Below the pieces are notes generated by a model. That model saw only the letters and a list, made by a program, of their open reading frames with translations. It did no database searches and was not told the origin of the DNA. The position numbers and the translations under genes are program-made. Shown piece by piece: positions 1 to 11,326 of a stretch of DNA of 64,000 bases (position 1 is the first letter of the stretch; every line of letters begins with the position of its first letter). Source of the DNA: Rhynchonema sp. JSB1_4 (taxonomy: Eukaryota > Nematoda > Chromadorea > Monhysterida > Xyalidae); the NCBI GenBank assembly GCA_030248065.1, contig JASAMV010006501.1, forward strand, positions 55,644 to 119,643, given 5' to 3'.

Positions 1-111
1 ATGTACATCCACGACACGCCTGACATGGACAGCTCACAACTCTGTTTGCCGTCAGTCGCTTGACATTCAGTGTCCGACAACCACCTAGTCAGCTGCATCC
101 AGTGCACCAGA

Positions 112-3100
112 ATGTTCACGCTGTTGAGTGCACTGGTGATCGCATTGCATCCGAATGACCGCGGTGCGAATGCGACCACGGCCGCGATTCAACAATTCGA
201 CATTGACTGTCATGCAGCCAGCACCACGATTAATATCGCGCCCAATCACAACGGTGGCAGGGGCCGACGTGGCGTGCTGTCAACATTGATGAACAATTAC
301 ACACGGTCGGTTATCAGTAGATGATATTCGAATTATAGCTGGGAGTCGATTGCCCACTCGAGGACGTTTGGAGCCCGAAATAAAAATAGCAATGGTTGAT
401 ATTCGCTGTGGTGGTCTAAGTTGCGTTTTGATAAACCGTGACGGACTGTTCTTCTCCAGTAAAATTTGTTGTGTGGAAGTTTTGGTCAAAGTGACAGACT
501 CAATACCTACTTGACGAGGTTGGATTTACTGATGCGATAGTCACTATTGCCTGACAGGACGCTGATCCCGGACCCACCGGTAAGCGTGACTGTGCGTCTG
601 ATCATCCAAGACATCGCGAGCATCGATGATGCCAGCAACAGCTTTGAGGTCGACTACTGGATATCGTCACGGTGGCTGGACAGTCGATTCAATTTCAAGA
701 AACTGGCGCCTTGTCGACAGGTATGCTCATTGTTAGTACATCGTTGGGCTGATGCTATTGCTGAAACTCCCTGTGATTCGTGCAAACGCAGCTGGAGCTG
801 GCTGGGTTTCTGCCACGCAACAGATGCGTGGGAAAACATTTAATCGATTAAAAAGCTCTTTATTCGTAGAATTTGAGTCTCGACTACGACGTTGAGCCGA
901 AGATCTGGACGCCAAACGTGTGCATCGTGAACAGCAAAAAGACGCAGGTGCACGAAAGCCCCAACAAGAATATTCTGCTGGTCATCTACCAGAACGGCAC
1001 CGTTGTGCTCAACTATCGAGTCCGGACGATAGGTATGAGTGACCCGATGTTGGTATGTTGATTAATACTGCCCAGTGACCCACGAATCAACTGCCGCTTT
1101 TGCTTGGTCCGTTTCAATGCAGAGCACGATTTGAAAACAAAACAACATTGTAACACGACTCGTACATTCACGTACCTAGTTTGAGTAGGAAATGCCCGCG
1201 TCCTTGTGTCTTACTAGGATTCCCATGCTGATTGACCATACAGAGGGAACAGTGGTATTGTATGTAATGTGAAACATCACACGCCCAAATGATTGTATGT
1301 TATATCGTATATACATTTCAGCACCCTGTCAAATGGACCTGACCTCATTCCCATTGGACTATCAAACATGCAAGATGGAGTTGGAGTCCTACTCGTACAA
1401 CACGGCTGACGTTCGCCTACAGTGGCATCCACACGGGGTCACACTGCACGAACCCGAGAACCTGCATTTGGCCGACTTTGAGCTCGTCAATCAGTCAGTG
1501 CATCTCATTGAAAAGGTCGGTTGCACATCATGAGCGATATCAAACCTGGTGAGCCCGATCGGACCGGTCCAGCCTTGATCACGTGACTTTAACAAAAGGA
1601 CAAGAGATTTACTGAATCCATAATTTCGATCAGTTGTGAAGTTGTTCCCAGACCTAAAATGAACAACTTTTGATATAAGTGGCCGCAGTAAATTTCTTAA
1701 TACCGAGCGTGAAAAATCACACGTGATCAAGCCTGGTATCGTCCATATAATAAATTGAGACCCTGAATTTCCAAGCGCACTCATCATGTTGGTTATCTCA
1801 GGTCTACACGGCCGGCGAGTGGCACGCACTGGTGGTGAGCTTTCGATTTCGTCGACTGTTCGGCTTTTACGTGCTCCAGGTCTACCTCCCCACTTATATC
1901 AGCATGTGAGTGCGAGGGTAGACAAGGCACCGGAGAACATCAGACCCTTGGGGGTTTATTTGCGCATGCTAGTCTCTAGATTTCGAAAAATAACTCCACT
2001 GTGAAGGTGGGGCTTGTTCGAAAATAACTTCCGAATAAGCTCGCAGTGGGGGACTTATTTTGGCGTTCTTGTTACGAAAGCAATTTTGTATGAATCTGGC
2101 TCACACAGCTGCATCTCGTGGATCGCCTTCTGGGTTGACACGCGTGCACTGCCAGCCAGGATGACGCTCGGTATGAGCTCGCTAATGGCCTTGGTGTTTC
2201 AGGTTTGTATTGTACTTTTGTCAGGTTTCAGTTTTGAGTCTTGGTATTCATCATGCAGAATATAATCGGGTTAGTATCTTGCTGTGGTTCCCTGGCACAA
2301 TTTTTCCAAAATGCTTTGAAACCGTTATACCAAAATTTTTGATGATCCCATAAACTGTCGGACCCCGCACAATTCCAAAGTTCAGTGAGTGTGATGTTTC
2401 AGTTCGGTAATGTGGCCAGCAATCTGCCACGTGTGTCGTACGTCAAAGCACTGGACGTGTGGATGTTCTCGTGTGTCGGCTTTATATTCCTGTCGTTGTT
2501 GGAGTTGGCCATTGTCGCGTTCAATGACATGATCGCAGACAGACGCACAAGATATTTGAGACATCGAAGAAGGTTCGATCAATTACACATTACGTCGTGT
2601 TCAGTCTGGGAGACAATCAATACATACTTGATGTGTCCCGCCCGAGCATGTCACTGACAGGCAGTACACCAAAGTCAGCGATCACACACAGAACCATGAT
2701 GGACTCGGCCGTACGCATGAACGACCACACACTGGCTAGATTGGCACGACGTAGCGCCATCGAGAATCTCGACCCGACATGCGACGAGGAGTACGAGGCG
2801 ACGCATCATCGAATGCTGACCGGGGTCGCTGAGAGCATGACCAAATCGGACATGGGCAAATACATCGACCAAACATGCAGTGTGCTCTTCCCATTGGTTG
2901 GTCACCACCCACCACGCCATGTTGTGGGCCCATTGAAACATCAGATCAGATCAAGCTGCTGGCCAGGGGTTGGCCGGACGATTGAGCGAAGCCGATTGAG
3001 CAAGTCATCACTATGGGTGTTATCCAATGGCTCAGCCGGGGTTTTCTCCTCTCTTCCCTCTTTTTTTTGCAAAAATTTTCTCCTTTTTCTGGATTTGCTC

Positions 3101-5166
3101 AGTTGTCCGTTAGCCAGTTCAAGTGACCTCTCGTGGAAAGTATGGTTGCGTGACAAGAGGGTCCAGTGTTCAAGACGGTCCAGCGTGCAAGAGGGTCCAC
3201 GTAGCAACACGGTCCATTTTCAAAACGGGCGGTTGCATCAGGGTCCAGAAGCAACACGGTCCACAACCACCAAACCCATCAAACCCACCAAACCCAAAAA
3301 ACCCCAAAAAAAAACATAAACTAACAACACACACATACAACACACTACAACCGTTGCAGGAGGGTCCACGTGCAAGACGGTCCAGGCAAGACGGTCCACG
3401 GCAAGACGGTCCACGGCAAGAGGGTCCATGGGCAAGAGGGTCCATGGGCAAGACGGTCCACGTGCAAGAGGGTCCATTGCAAGAGGGTCCATGCAAGAGG
3501 GTCCATTGCAAGAGGGTCCATGTTCAAGAGGGTCCATTCAACACGTCCATGCACGAGCATGCAATCCAAATGGCTCGAGGGTCCATGGTGCAAGAGGGTC
3601 CATTTGCAAGAGGGTCCATGGTGCGAGAGGGTCCTTGCAACACGGTCCATTTAATGGTTGGCAGCCCAAAAGTTGTTTCGTCTTTAAACTTGAGCGTGTT
3701 CAACATGACTACATACAACGAGAAAAACATTTGCTCACGCATTGTCCGTCCAAAACAGCCAAGGTCAAGGGTAGAGGACCTCTCGTGTTACATACCGTTG
3801 GAAAGCATTCGTGCTTGGCGTTTAAAGGGCTCGGGACATAACCGAAGGAAGGGTAGCAGGACATATTGTTACATACCGTTGGAAAGCATTCCGACAGCCT
3901 ATGTCACGCACAAATTTTAAGCTCATTGGAGGTTCGCTATCTCTTGGTAGCTGGATTTTTCGTTCCAGAAAAAACTGAATTTTTTAGACTTTTTGCCCTC
4001 ACATAGATGAGTGGTCTTGTAGCGGTTCATCACTTCACCATTTTCAGGGAGTATGAAATTTATTAACCGGGCACATGCATAAATGCACCAGACGATTATC
4101 TCGCATTAGAACTCAAATTCATTGCTCTAATCCAATACAACGGTCTGGATAAAGTCACTTTTGTTCTCACTGGTAGATGAATTTCTGAAAAATTAGAAAA
4201 CCTTGGGTCACGGTAGTTACAGGGCTGCTATGGCAAAGTGAGCATGTGTTGTGCCAGTACATCTTGATACTTTTCGTTTAATCCCACAAACTCGAAAATC
4301 TAAGAGATTCGTTATTTTGGCGCGCCTGACACCTACTGACAGAGACAATGCGCAATGGTATTTCAGGCGTACAATCTTGCGAACAGAACGAAAAGTACGG
4401 AAATTTTTGTTTGATATACCAAAAGTGATAGCCGTCAGACATGCAGTTCCGGGTGCAATTCCAGGCTGAAAGTTGAAGTCGCGCGCGCGTGCACTCGACT
4501 TCCTAGTACTAAACATAGGGAGCGGCAGCGCACGCGCATAACACCGCGTGCACGCGAAGTTTCGACTTTGGCCTATACTTTGCACTGTTTCGCACGCGCG
4601 TGCACGCGACTTCAGCTTTCAGCCTAGAATTGCACCCGGTACTGTACCCATAATTTAAGCGCCAAGCACAATGTAGTGCCTGTCGCCCTCTTGCACCATG
4701 GACCCTCGTGCACCATGGACCGTGTTGCACCATGGACCCTCTTGCACCATGGACCGTGTTGCACCATGGACCCTCTTGCACGTGGACCCTCTTGCACCAT
4801 GGACCCTCTTGCACCATGGACCCTCTTGCACCATGGACCCTCTTGCACCATGGACCCTCTTGCACGTGGACCATCTTGCACGTGGACCGTCTTGCACGTG
4901 GACCGTCTTGCACATGGACCGTCTTGCACGTGGACCCTCCTGCAACTGGACCGTGTTGCTTCTGGACCCTGATGCAACCTCCCGTTTTGAAAATGGACCG
5001 TGTTGCTACGTGGACCCTCTTGCACGCTGGACCGTCTTGAACACTGGACCCTCTTGTCACGCAACCGAAAGTATCCTGTCAGACACACACACACACACAC
5101 GTTCACCCATTGCTGCAGGCTTTCGCCGTGTTCAACATCTGGTACTGGAATCACTACCGACAATAG
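112..5166 (+). CDS. Cys-loop ligand-gated anion channel subunit (ACC/MOD-1-like), 9 exons
   Basis: Pentameric neurotransmitter-gated channel subunit of the plasma membrane. Exons: 112-305, 558-720, 870-1032, 1322-1515, 1802-1905, 2109-2202, 2403-2572, 2665-2896, 5119-5166. All phases agree and give 453 aa. The start codon precedes a signal-peptide-like segment ([12 protein letters not shown]). The Cys-loop runs from C176 to C190 with exactly 13 residues between. TM1 begins near residue 257. PAR at 288-290 just before TM2 is the signature of anion-selective members. TM2 reads [13 protein letters not shown], then [14 protein letters not shown], which I recall as typical of nematode acetylcholine- and serotonin-gated chloride channels. 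TM3 is near 325-345. TM4 is split between exons 8 and 9 and ends [11 protein letters not shown]. The cytoplasmic loop is short (about 70 residues). The ligand cannot be told from sequence. The last intron (2.2 kb) carries a foldback-like transposon. Earlier non-coding exons may lie off the window. Confidence 0.92.
3160..3655. repeat. GGTCCA minisatellite, left arm of foldback element
   Basis: Irregular tandem units of roughly 11-18 bases built on CAAGA(G/C)GGTCCA, best ordered from 3355 to 3640. Open frames across it are low-complexity by-products. Confidence 0.85.
4448..4637. repeat. Hairpin repeat nested in foldback element
   Basis: An inverted repeat: CCGGGTGCAATTCCAGGCTG at the left is mirrored by CAGCCTAGAATTGCACCCGG-like sequence at the right, with GC-rich (CG)n-containing inner arms. 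It looks like a small MITE that inserted into the foldback element. Confidence 0.6.
4685..5062. repeat. GGTCCA minisatellite, right arm of foldback element (inverted)
   Basis: The same units in reverse complement, TGGACC(C/G)TCTTGCAC, with at least eighteen copies. It mirrors the left arm. Confidence 0.85.
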
Positions 5167-5217
5167 CCGTGCGTCACGCCATTTTGCTTCTTCCCGCTGC
5201 GCTTTTGTATCAAATTG

Positions 5218-5223
5218 AATAAA
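5218..5223 (+). terminator. Polyadenylation signal of the channel gene
   Basis: AATAAA stands 52 bases after the TAG of the channel gene, a normal distance for the end of an mRNA with a very short 3' UTR. Confidence 0.6.
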
Positions 5224-5936
5224 AATAAGGCTCAATCCCGTATTGGTGTCGGTGTTGCGTTCTTGTGTGCCAAAGGCAGTGAGCGGTAAAAAGAAATTTA
5301 TTAGCCCAAACCAGAAACCAGCGGACGATCCACACTCGCGCTTTATTTTCTACGTCAAACAATAAGTCAATCATTATTTTTGCAAATAATTACAAACCAA
5401 ATACAATGATCAGAACTTGAGCTACCGACCGATGCACATGAATGTAGTACACTTACATACAGTAGATTGAATTCTAGTAAATCTCTAATGGGAACACAAA
5501 TCGCAACAATTATTTCAGCAATAATAATTAAGACAATTCCTAATTAATTATACCCAACGGAACAATGAGAAAACACGTATATCAGGGCGAAAAACTAACG
5601 TCCTAGCATTTTTTTGCTTTACATTTCATTCATTCTCTGTGGTGTTAGTTAATGTGACTGACAAACTCTGCAAGAAACTTCCAAACGAAAAACAGAAACG
5701 GTCGATAATTCAGTTTAGCTAGCTGGCGCCTACACACAGGCAGGTATTGACAGAAGGAAACAATGGCAGCCTTTATACATACATCATCATAATACATAAC
5801 AAATGAATCACAAACGCACTGATGTGTTGCTGACTTTGCGTGTATGACCGGAAGGTTACAGAAAAATAAGATGATGTTACGACCAGAAACAACAACATTT
5901 CGGTCACACAACGACACCTAGCACGAACGTTGAGGC

Positions 5937-7578
5937 TCAGTTGATCTTATAGTTTGGATTCTTATCAAATCCATAGTGCGTGTACCATTCCTTCTCCCAC
6001 CACCATTCCGGCTGCGGCACAAATAACTCCGGTTTGTCGTATCCGAGCTCGTCCGGTGTTTTGATACCCAATTCGTCCATCACCGGGCGGATCTGAAGAA
6101 AACCACCCAGATTGGATTGAATAACAAGGATGAACAATAACTGTTTGCTGAGTGGGAGGAACAAGAGGAATCGCGGAAGGTGTTGCAAAAATAATGTAAC
6201 TAAATTTCTCGAAGCCGCGCGAATGAGCGTAATTGGCGGATACCACCTCAACACGCGTGAAACACACAGGGCCGTATCAGCCTTTGAAGGCAAGCGGCAA
6301 ACACTGTCATTAGAGACGACATGGCAAAGGCCTAAGGGCAGTGTAGTGGCTGGGGGGGGGATTCCCCCCCCTAAGGAGTAGGTACCTTGCAACCACCCCT
6401 TGGGGGGGATGGGGGGGGAAGGGTAGGTACCTTGCAACCACCCCGGAGGGTACCTTGCAACCATCAATTTATGGTTTTTATAGGCAAAAATGGGTGTTTT
6501 TCGACCTCAAACCCCAAAAATCGCGCGCTCCGCGCGCAAACCTCCATATAATAGCTATTTTGGGCAAATTTTCGGCCAAAATGCAAAAAAGTACCATTTT
6601 TTCGGCCAATTTTGCAGAAAAAAGCATGCAAAAAACACCCTTTTTTCGGACCCCAGGGGTACCTTGCAACCTTCTGGAGGCTGGGTAGGGGGGTACCTTG
6701 CAACCATCTGGATCCATCCCCCCCCAAGGGTACCTTGCAACCATCTGCCTGCCACTACACTGCCTAAGGGGCACTATGCCGTTGCCAAATTTTAATCCAA
6801 CTGTGGTCGTAGTCGTAGAGCTTGCCTTCAAAGTTGATACGGCACTTGTTATGTGGTGTCCTGATCAGTTGATACGGCACTTGTTATGTGGTGTCCTGAT
6901 CAATCTCAAACCGCCTGGGCCGACCTCTTGTAACAGCCAGGGCCAAACTTCGTCCAGATGTTTCTTCGAGCCACACTTGAACTTGACATTTTCGAGGAAG
7001 CGAACGCAAAGCGCAAAGTCGTTCACACGACGGCAGGCACGCAACGCCGCTGCAATGATCTTCGGCTCCGGTATCAGATCGGCGTTACTCAGCTGGGTCA
7101 TGGCTGAAAATGAGCGATCACACATCATCAGTGTAGTTCCTGGGGGGTGTGAGGTGAGGAGGTCCCAAAAGGAACAAAATAGGTCAAATTTTCAACGTCA
7201 ACAATAACTTTTTCCTGGGTTTGGGTTTTCCCTTCCCCCCGAAAGAGGCTGCATTAATTTCTCCTCCAAAAAAGTAGGGAGGATGAGGTGCGCTAATTTC
7301 CCCGCCGGACCAGGACGTACACTGTATCAGTTTGTGACTTTGTTGTGATGGGAAATTAAATCGAGCAACGAACCACTTCGAATTTGCCAGCCATCGATAT
7401 CACTGCGATTGAAGAAGTCTACAAATCTTTGGTCGAATTCCTCCGGTGTCTCCTCTTTTGATAGAAACCTAATTTGTGTACTGCTGCTGCCACCGACGGC
7501 CGAAGTGCTGGCTAACGTCGATGGCTTGGCGAGAATGCCAGCGCCTCTCGCAATCGACCCGCTGATCGCGCGCAGCAT
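5937..7578 (-). CDS. COX5A: Cytochrome c oxidase subunit 5A, mitochondrial, 3 exons
   Basis: Nuclear-encoded structural subunit of respiratory complex IV on the matrix side of the inner membrane. Exons on the minus strand: 7374-7578, 6925-7103, 5937-6092. They give 179 aa with phases 1 and 0 matching. The N-terminus ([20 protein letters not shown]) is basic, serine- and alanine-rich and looks like a mitochondrial presequence. The body carries the family hallmarks: [37 protein letters not shown] and [19 protein letters not shown]. Mammalian COX5A stops at about that last point. Here about 26 more residues follow, rich in aromatics ([15 protein letters not shown]). Both introns carry small transposons. 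The gene converges on the channel gene, with about 770 bp between stop codons. Possible poly(A) signals on this strand lie at 5342-5347 and 5297-5302. Confidence 0.93.
6339..6762. mobile_element. hAT-type MITE, CAGTGTAGTGGC family, in COX5A intron 2
   Basis: Ends are CAGTGTAGTGGC and its reverse complement, flanked by the 8-bp duplication CCTAAGGG (6331-6338 and 6763-6770). Inside are several copies of GGTACCTTGCAACC and G/C runs. There is no coding capacity. Confidence 0.85.
7129..7324. mobile_element. Probable hAT-type MITE, CAGTGTAGTTCCTGG family, in COX5A intron 1
   Basis: Starts CAGTGTAGTTCCTGG and ends CCAGGACGTACACTG, the same termini as the elements at 9366-9739 and 56598-56984. No clean 8-bp duplication remains. 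Confidence 0.6.
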
Positions 7579-8141
7579 TATCGACGTTACTTCGTTCGCA
7601 CAGGCGGGCCTGCAAAACAAAATTCAATTTCGTTTTCGCTACCGGTCCAGCACGGTTGTTTGTAGGCTAAAAATTCAACCGAAACCGAAACCCCTCACAT
7701 TGGCTTTGGGTGGACTCCAATTCTCACAATTTTAGTGCCTCACTACCTCGTTCATAGCTACCGTAAAAACCTAGACCCCCGGAATACAGTCGCTCTATAT
7801 GGGGCCAGTACATGGTTTCTTAACGAGATTAACTAGGTTTTAAGCTTGTAAATTTTTTCAGAAGCTGCTGAATTTTTAGAATTTAGCAGCTTTTTGCTGG
7901 TAGATTTTTCAGTCGCTAAAGAGACAGTAAATTTTGAAAAAGAGCTACTAAATTTCACCTTCTCAGAAGCATAACGCAAATTTGGTCAAAGCTTTTGGCC
8001 GAACCCAAATTTTTGGGTTAGATTTTCACCGGGTGGAGTCGAAAACCCCGAAAAACGAGCTTCCAAGCTTACGAGCGACTAATTATACGGAAATCCACCC
8101 GATCGAGCACGCGTCCACGACCACGAGAGATACAGCCGTAG
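7579..8141. other. COX5A upstream region, no gene seen
   Basis: Contains the COX5A 5' flank. It shows AT-rich stretches but no recognised gene, repeat family or core promoter element. Confidence 0.5.
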
Positions 8142-8490
8142 CAGAGGTGGGAATCGGGCCGAGGTTTCCGGCCCGACCGGTCGGGCTGGGCCGACTTTTC
8201 GGATCGGAATGTCGGGCCGGGCCGGGGTGGCCGGCCCGAAAAGGCCCGACATCATCAAATTTCAATAAAAAATCGTGATTTTTTTAGGCTAAATTTGCCA
8301 AAATTTCTCGCGATTCTGCAAATTAGTACCGACTTCCATGATCATCAGGTATTTGCTTACTTTGGCATCAGATAAAAATTGCTTCAAAATATCATCAGAA
8401 AAAGTCGGGCCGAAAAAATCGGGCCGGGCCGACTTTTTTCCAAGTCGGGCCGGGCCGGGCCGAGGTAACCCGGCCCGATTCCCACCTCTG
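8142..8490. mobile_element. hAT-type MITE with GGGCC-rich termini
   Basis: Termini CAGAGGTGGGAATCGGGCC and its reverse complement, flanked by the 8-bp duplication AGCCGTAG (8134-8141 and 8491-8498). The subterminal parts are runs of GGGCCG around an AT-rich core. Confidence 0.9.
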
Positions 8491-8909
8491 AGCCGTAGCC
8501 GTTTTTCGTCGTGGTTGTGTGCTGGTGCCTACCGTATTGTCGGAAATAGAACCCCCCATTAATTGAACCCCCCTAAATGGCTCGAAATCAAAAATAGAAC
8601 CCCCCATTAATAGAACCCCACCCCAACCATAGTTTTTTTTAGACACTTTTTAGGTGCAATTTGCACCTAAAAAATCAGAATTGCACCTAAAAATTCAGCG
8701 TTAGGTGCAAGGTTGCACCTAAAATTTTGGGCCCTTATTTGCTTAATTTAGCATTTATACAGCATCTTTTAAGGTTGGAAAGCTTAGAAACAAAAAAAAT
8801 GCGCTGCGCGGCTTTTCATTCCTTCCAATAAATTCCATCGAAGCATTTGGTCGACATCGACAAAAAATATTGATCTGATTGATTGATTTCGTACACAGTT
8901 GGTACCTGG

Positions 8910-9318
8910 CAATGGTGTGGCTGGGGGGGGGGGGGTGGGGGGGGTCCCCCCAAGGTACAGTAGGTAGGTTGCCGCCCCTCGCCTGGTACAGTAGGTAGGT
9001 TGCCGCCCCTCCCCTGGTACAGTAGGTAGGTTGCCGCCCCACCTAACTTTTCACCCAAAACATACATTTTTGGCTTAAAATTGCATAAAATTAGCATATT
9101 TGTATGCAAATAGGCGAAAAATCGCGCGCTGCGCGCGAAATTAGTGTTTTAGGCCACATTTTCTTCAGTATTTAGACATAAAAAATTTCGGTTTCCAGAT
9201 GACCCCCCCCAAGTGGTACGACCCCCCCCCTAGCTCGGCTGGTACAGTAGGTAGGTTGCCGCCCCGCATTTTGGGTGGTACAGTAGGTTGCCGCCCCGCC
9301 TGGGTAGCTACACCACTG
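8910..9318. mobile_element. hAT-type MITE, CAGTGGTGTGGC family, nested
   Basis: Flanked by the duplication GTACCTGG (8902-8909 and 9319-9326). Copy 2 of the host element keeps a single GTACCTGG at the same point, an empty site. Inside are tandem GGTACAGTAGGTAGGTTGCC units near both ends. Confidence 0.9.
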
Positions 9319-9365
9319 GTACCTGGTGTGCTGGTGATAAAAACAAATACATGCTGTACAAGGAT

Positions 9366-9739
9366 CAGTGTAGTTCCTGGTCCGGCGAGGCGGTTAGTGA
9401 ACCTACCCACTTTGTCGGTGCGGCGGCTAGTGTACCTCCCTGTGGGGGGAAGGAGGGGGGGGAAGACCAAAATTCAGGAAAAAGTCCTTCGTTGAGGTAA
9501 AAAATTTGACCTATTTTTGCCCTTTTTTGGAAAAAATTCTCCATAAATAGGGTATTTTGGCGACTTTTGACAACACCCGTTTTAGGCCTAAAAAGCCCAT
9601 CTTGGGCTAAAAATGCCTATTTTAGGCAAAAATTGCGGCGGCTAGTGTACCTGGCGCGGCGGTTAGTGTACTAGTGTACCTTGGTCGCGGCGGTTAGTGT
9701 ACCTTAGGAGGGGACCCCCTCCCCCCAGGAACTACACTG
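9366..9739. mobile_element. CAGTGTAGTTCCTGG-family MITE, nested
   Basis: Ends CAGTGTAGTTCCTGG and CCAGGAACTACACTG. Inside are repeats of GGCGGTTAGTGTACCT. The same insertion exists in host copy 2 (56598-56984), so it was present before the host moved. Confidence 0.85.
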
Positions 9740-9784
9740 ACTAACTAGAGCAGAGCATGACAACAGTATTAGATCCCCACACAG

Positions 9785-10615
9785 CAGAGGTCGCAATCGG
9801 GCCGGCCCGACCTCGGGCCGGGCCGAGCCGGGCCGGGCCGCGATTTTGGGCTTTTGGCTCGGGCCGGGCCGGGCCGGGCCGGAGATTTGGAGGGTCGGGC
9901 CGGGCCGGGCCGGGCACCCCGGCCCGAAGCTTCTGAAGTGACTTATTTTACTGAAAAAGTAGGGTTTTTTTTGTCCAAAATACTAAAATTTCTGACGGAT
10001 TCAGCAAGTAAGTGATCAGTATTGTCCAGTGGTGTGGCTACCCAGGCGTGCAATCAACCTACTGTACCACCAGAAAGGCCTGAAATCAACCTACCTACTG
10101 TACCGACCGGCCGAGCTAGGGGGGAACAAAATTTTTTATGTCCAAGTTTAGATGAAAATGTACTCTAAAACCCTCAAAATTTTTCGATTATTTGGAATGA
10201 AAAATATGGATTTTATACCATTTTGAGCCAAAAATAGCAACCTACTGTACCAGCCGGGGGCGGCGACCTACCTACTGTACCAGGATGGCGCGTCATCTAC
10301 CTATTGTACCTAGGGGGGACCCCCAGCCACACCATTGGTATTGTCTATCTGGCGACTTTTTCATGGAAAACAATAAAATTTCAACAAAAAAATTGATTTA
10401 AAAATCGCAAAAATTATGACAAAAATTGGGTTAAAATCTGAGCCAAAAATTCGGGCCGGGCCGGGCCGGGCCGGGCCGGGCCGGAAATTTGGGGGTTCGG
10501 GCCGGGCCGGGCCGGAGATTTGGGGGTACGGGTCGGGCCGGGCCGGGCCGGAGATTTGGGGGCTCGGGCCGGGCCGGGCCGGCCAAACCCGGCCCGATTG
10601 CGGCCTCTGCCTCTG
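9785..10615. mobile_element. GGGCC-rich hAT-type MITE, nested
   Basis: Flanked by CCACACAG (9777-9784 and 10616-10623). Termini are CAGAGGTCGCAATCGGGCC and its inverse, with many GGGCC units. Host copy 2 has an uninterrupted site here. This element is itself interrupted by 10027-10337. Confidence 0.88.
10027..10337. mobile_element. hAT-type MITE, CAGTGGTGTGGC family, innermost insert
   Basis: Flanked by GTATTGTC (10019-10026 and 10338-10345). Ends CAGTGGTGTGGC and GCCACACCATTG, and inside are TACTGTACC-type units like those of 8910-9318 in reverse order. Confidence 0.88.
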
Positions 10616-11326
10616 CCACACAGTAAATGAACAGCGAAAGTAATTGATTCGTACGTGACCCCCAAATGTGGATATGGTGACGTGAAAATTTTACTGTTTC
10701 GTTTTCTTCTCAATCGGTTCTCAATAATGAAACTAGTACAAAATGTGCTACAAAAAGTTGAACTTTCCCTGAAAAGTTTGCTTTTGCTAAAGGAAAAGAC
10801 ATTCATTGCGTTACAACTTTATTGAACTTCTAAAAGCACGCAAATAGCATTGAACACACAACCTGGCAAAAAAGCCTAAAATTGGCGTTTTTTGTCCAAA
10901 ATAGGGGTTGCACCTACTTTGGCCAGCTTGCACCTAAAAATTGGGGGGTTGCACCTAAGTTGCACCTAGTGAATTTTGAAAAAAAAACCCTGACCCCAAC
11001 CTTCACCGTACCACAGATTAGTGGTATAGTAGGGCTGTGTTGTTGTGTCAAACGTTGTTTAAGATTGCGAACACAACAGAATAAAGCTTTTTAAGCATAG
11101 TTGCCGCTGCTGAAGTTAGAAAATACCGAAAACAAGCCATTTTTATGGGCATTATTAACAATGGTTTCTTTTGTCGGGGGGCCAAATGAAAAATATAACC
11201 CCCCCCAATAATTGACCCCCCCATAAATTGATGAACCCCCAAAATGACCCCAGTGAAAAAATAGACCCCCCGGGTTCTATTTCCGACAATACGGTAAGCC
11301 TAAGCCAAAGCCTAACAGCAAGCCTA

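Larger units (their letters stand above)
3144..5066. mobile_element. Foldback-like DNA transposon with minisatellite arms
   Basis: The two ends are inverted copies: the left begins GGTTGCGTGACAAGAGGGTC and the right is its reverse complement, matching over at least 120 bp. The insertion is flanked by the 8-bp duplication GAAAGTAT (3136-3143 and 5067-5074), which defines the edges. Both arms consist largely of GGTCCA-containing short tandem repeats, in opposite orientation. The middle (about 3670-4680) has no recognisable coding sequence. It lies wholly inside the last intron of the channel gene. The 8-bp duplication fits hAT-type transposase or a foldback element. No transposase is visible, so it must be mobilised in trans. 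Confidence 0.85.
8628..10992. mobile_element. hAT-type element (TTTTTTTT/GGTGCAA family), copy 1, carrying nested inserts
   Basis: Flanked by the duplication ACCCCAAC (8620-8627 and 10993-11000). The ends are CATAGTTTTTTTT and AAAAAAAACCCTG, followed inward by TAGGTGCAA-rich arms. Copy 2 at 56198-57302 is the same element in the opposite orientation, without two of the nested inserts. No transposase frame was seen. Confidence 0.88.
8532..11294. mobile_element. TA-target MITE (CCGTATTGTCGG family), split by nested insertions
   Basis: Ends CCGTATTGTCGGAAATAGAA and its inverse, with TA on each side (8530-8531, 11295-11296), as in Tc1/mariner-type elements. The unsplit relative at 61422-61844 shows that the original was about 0.4 kb. 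Here its middle is interrupted by the 2.4 kb composite at 8628-10992. Confidence 0.85.

Noticed and set aside
3123..3920. Open frames rich in GGTCCA-derived repeats (also 4509-5235)
   Set aside because: The repeat unit lacks stops in several frames on both strands. The sequence is an intronic transposon with no start context or domain.
8750..9110. Frames with LPTVP or TYLLYQ repeats
   Set aside because: They translate the GGTACAGTAGGTAGGTTGCC units of a MITE and have no independent support.
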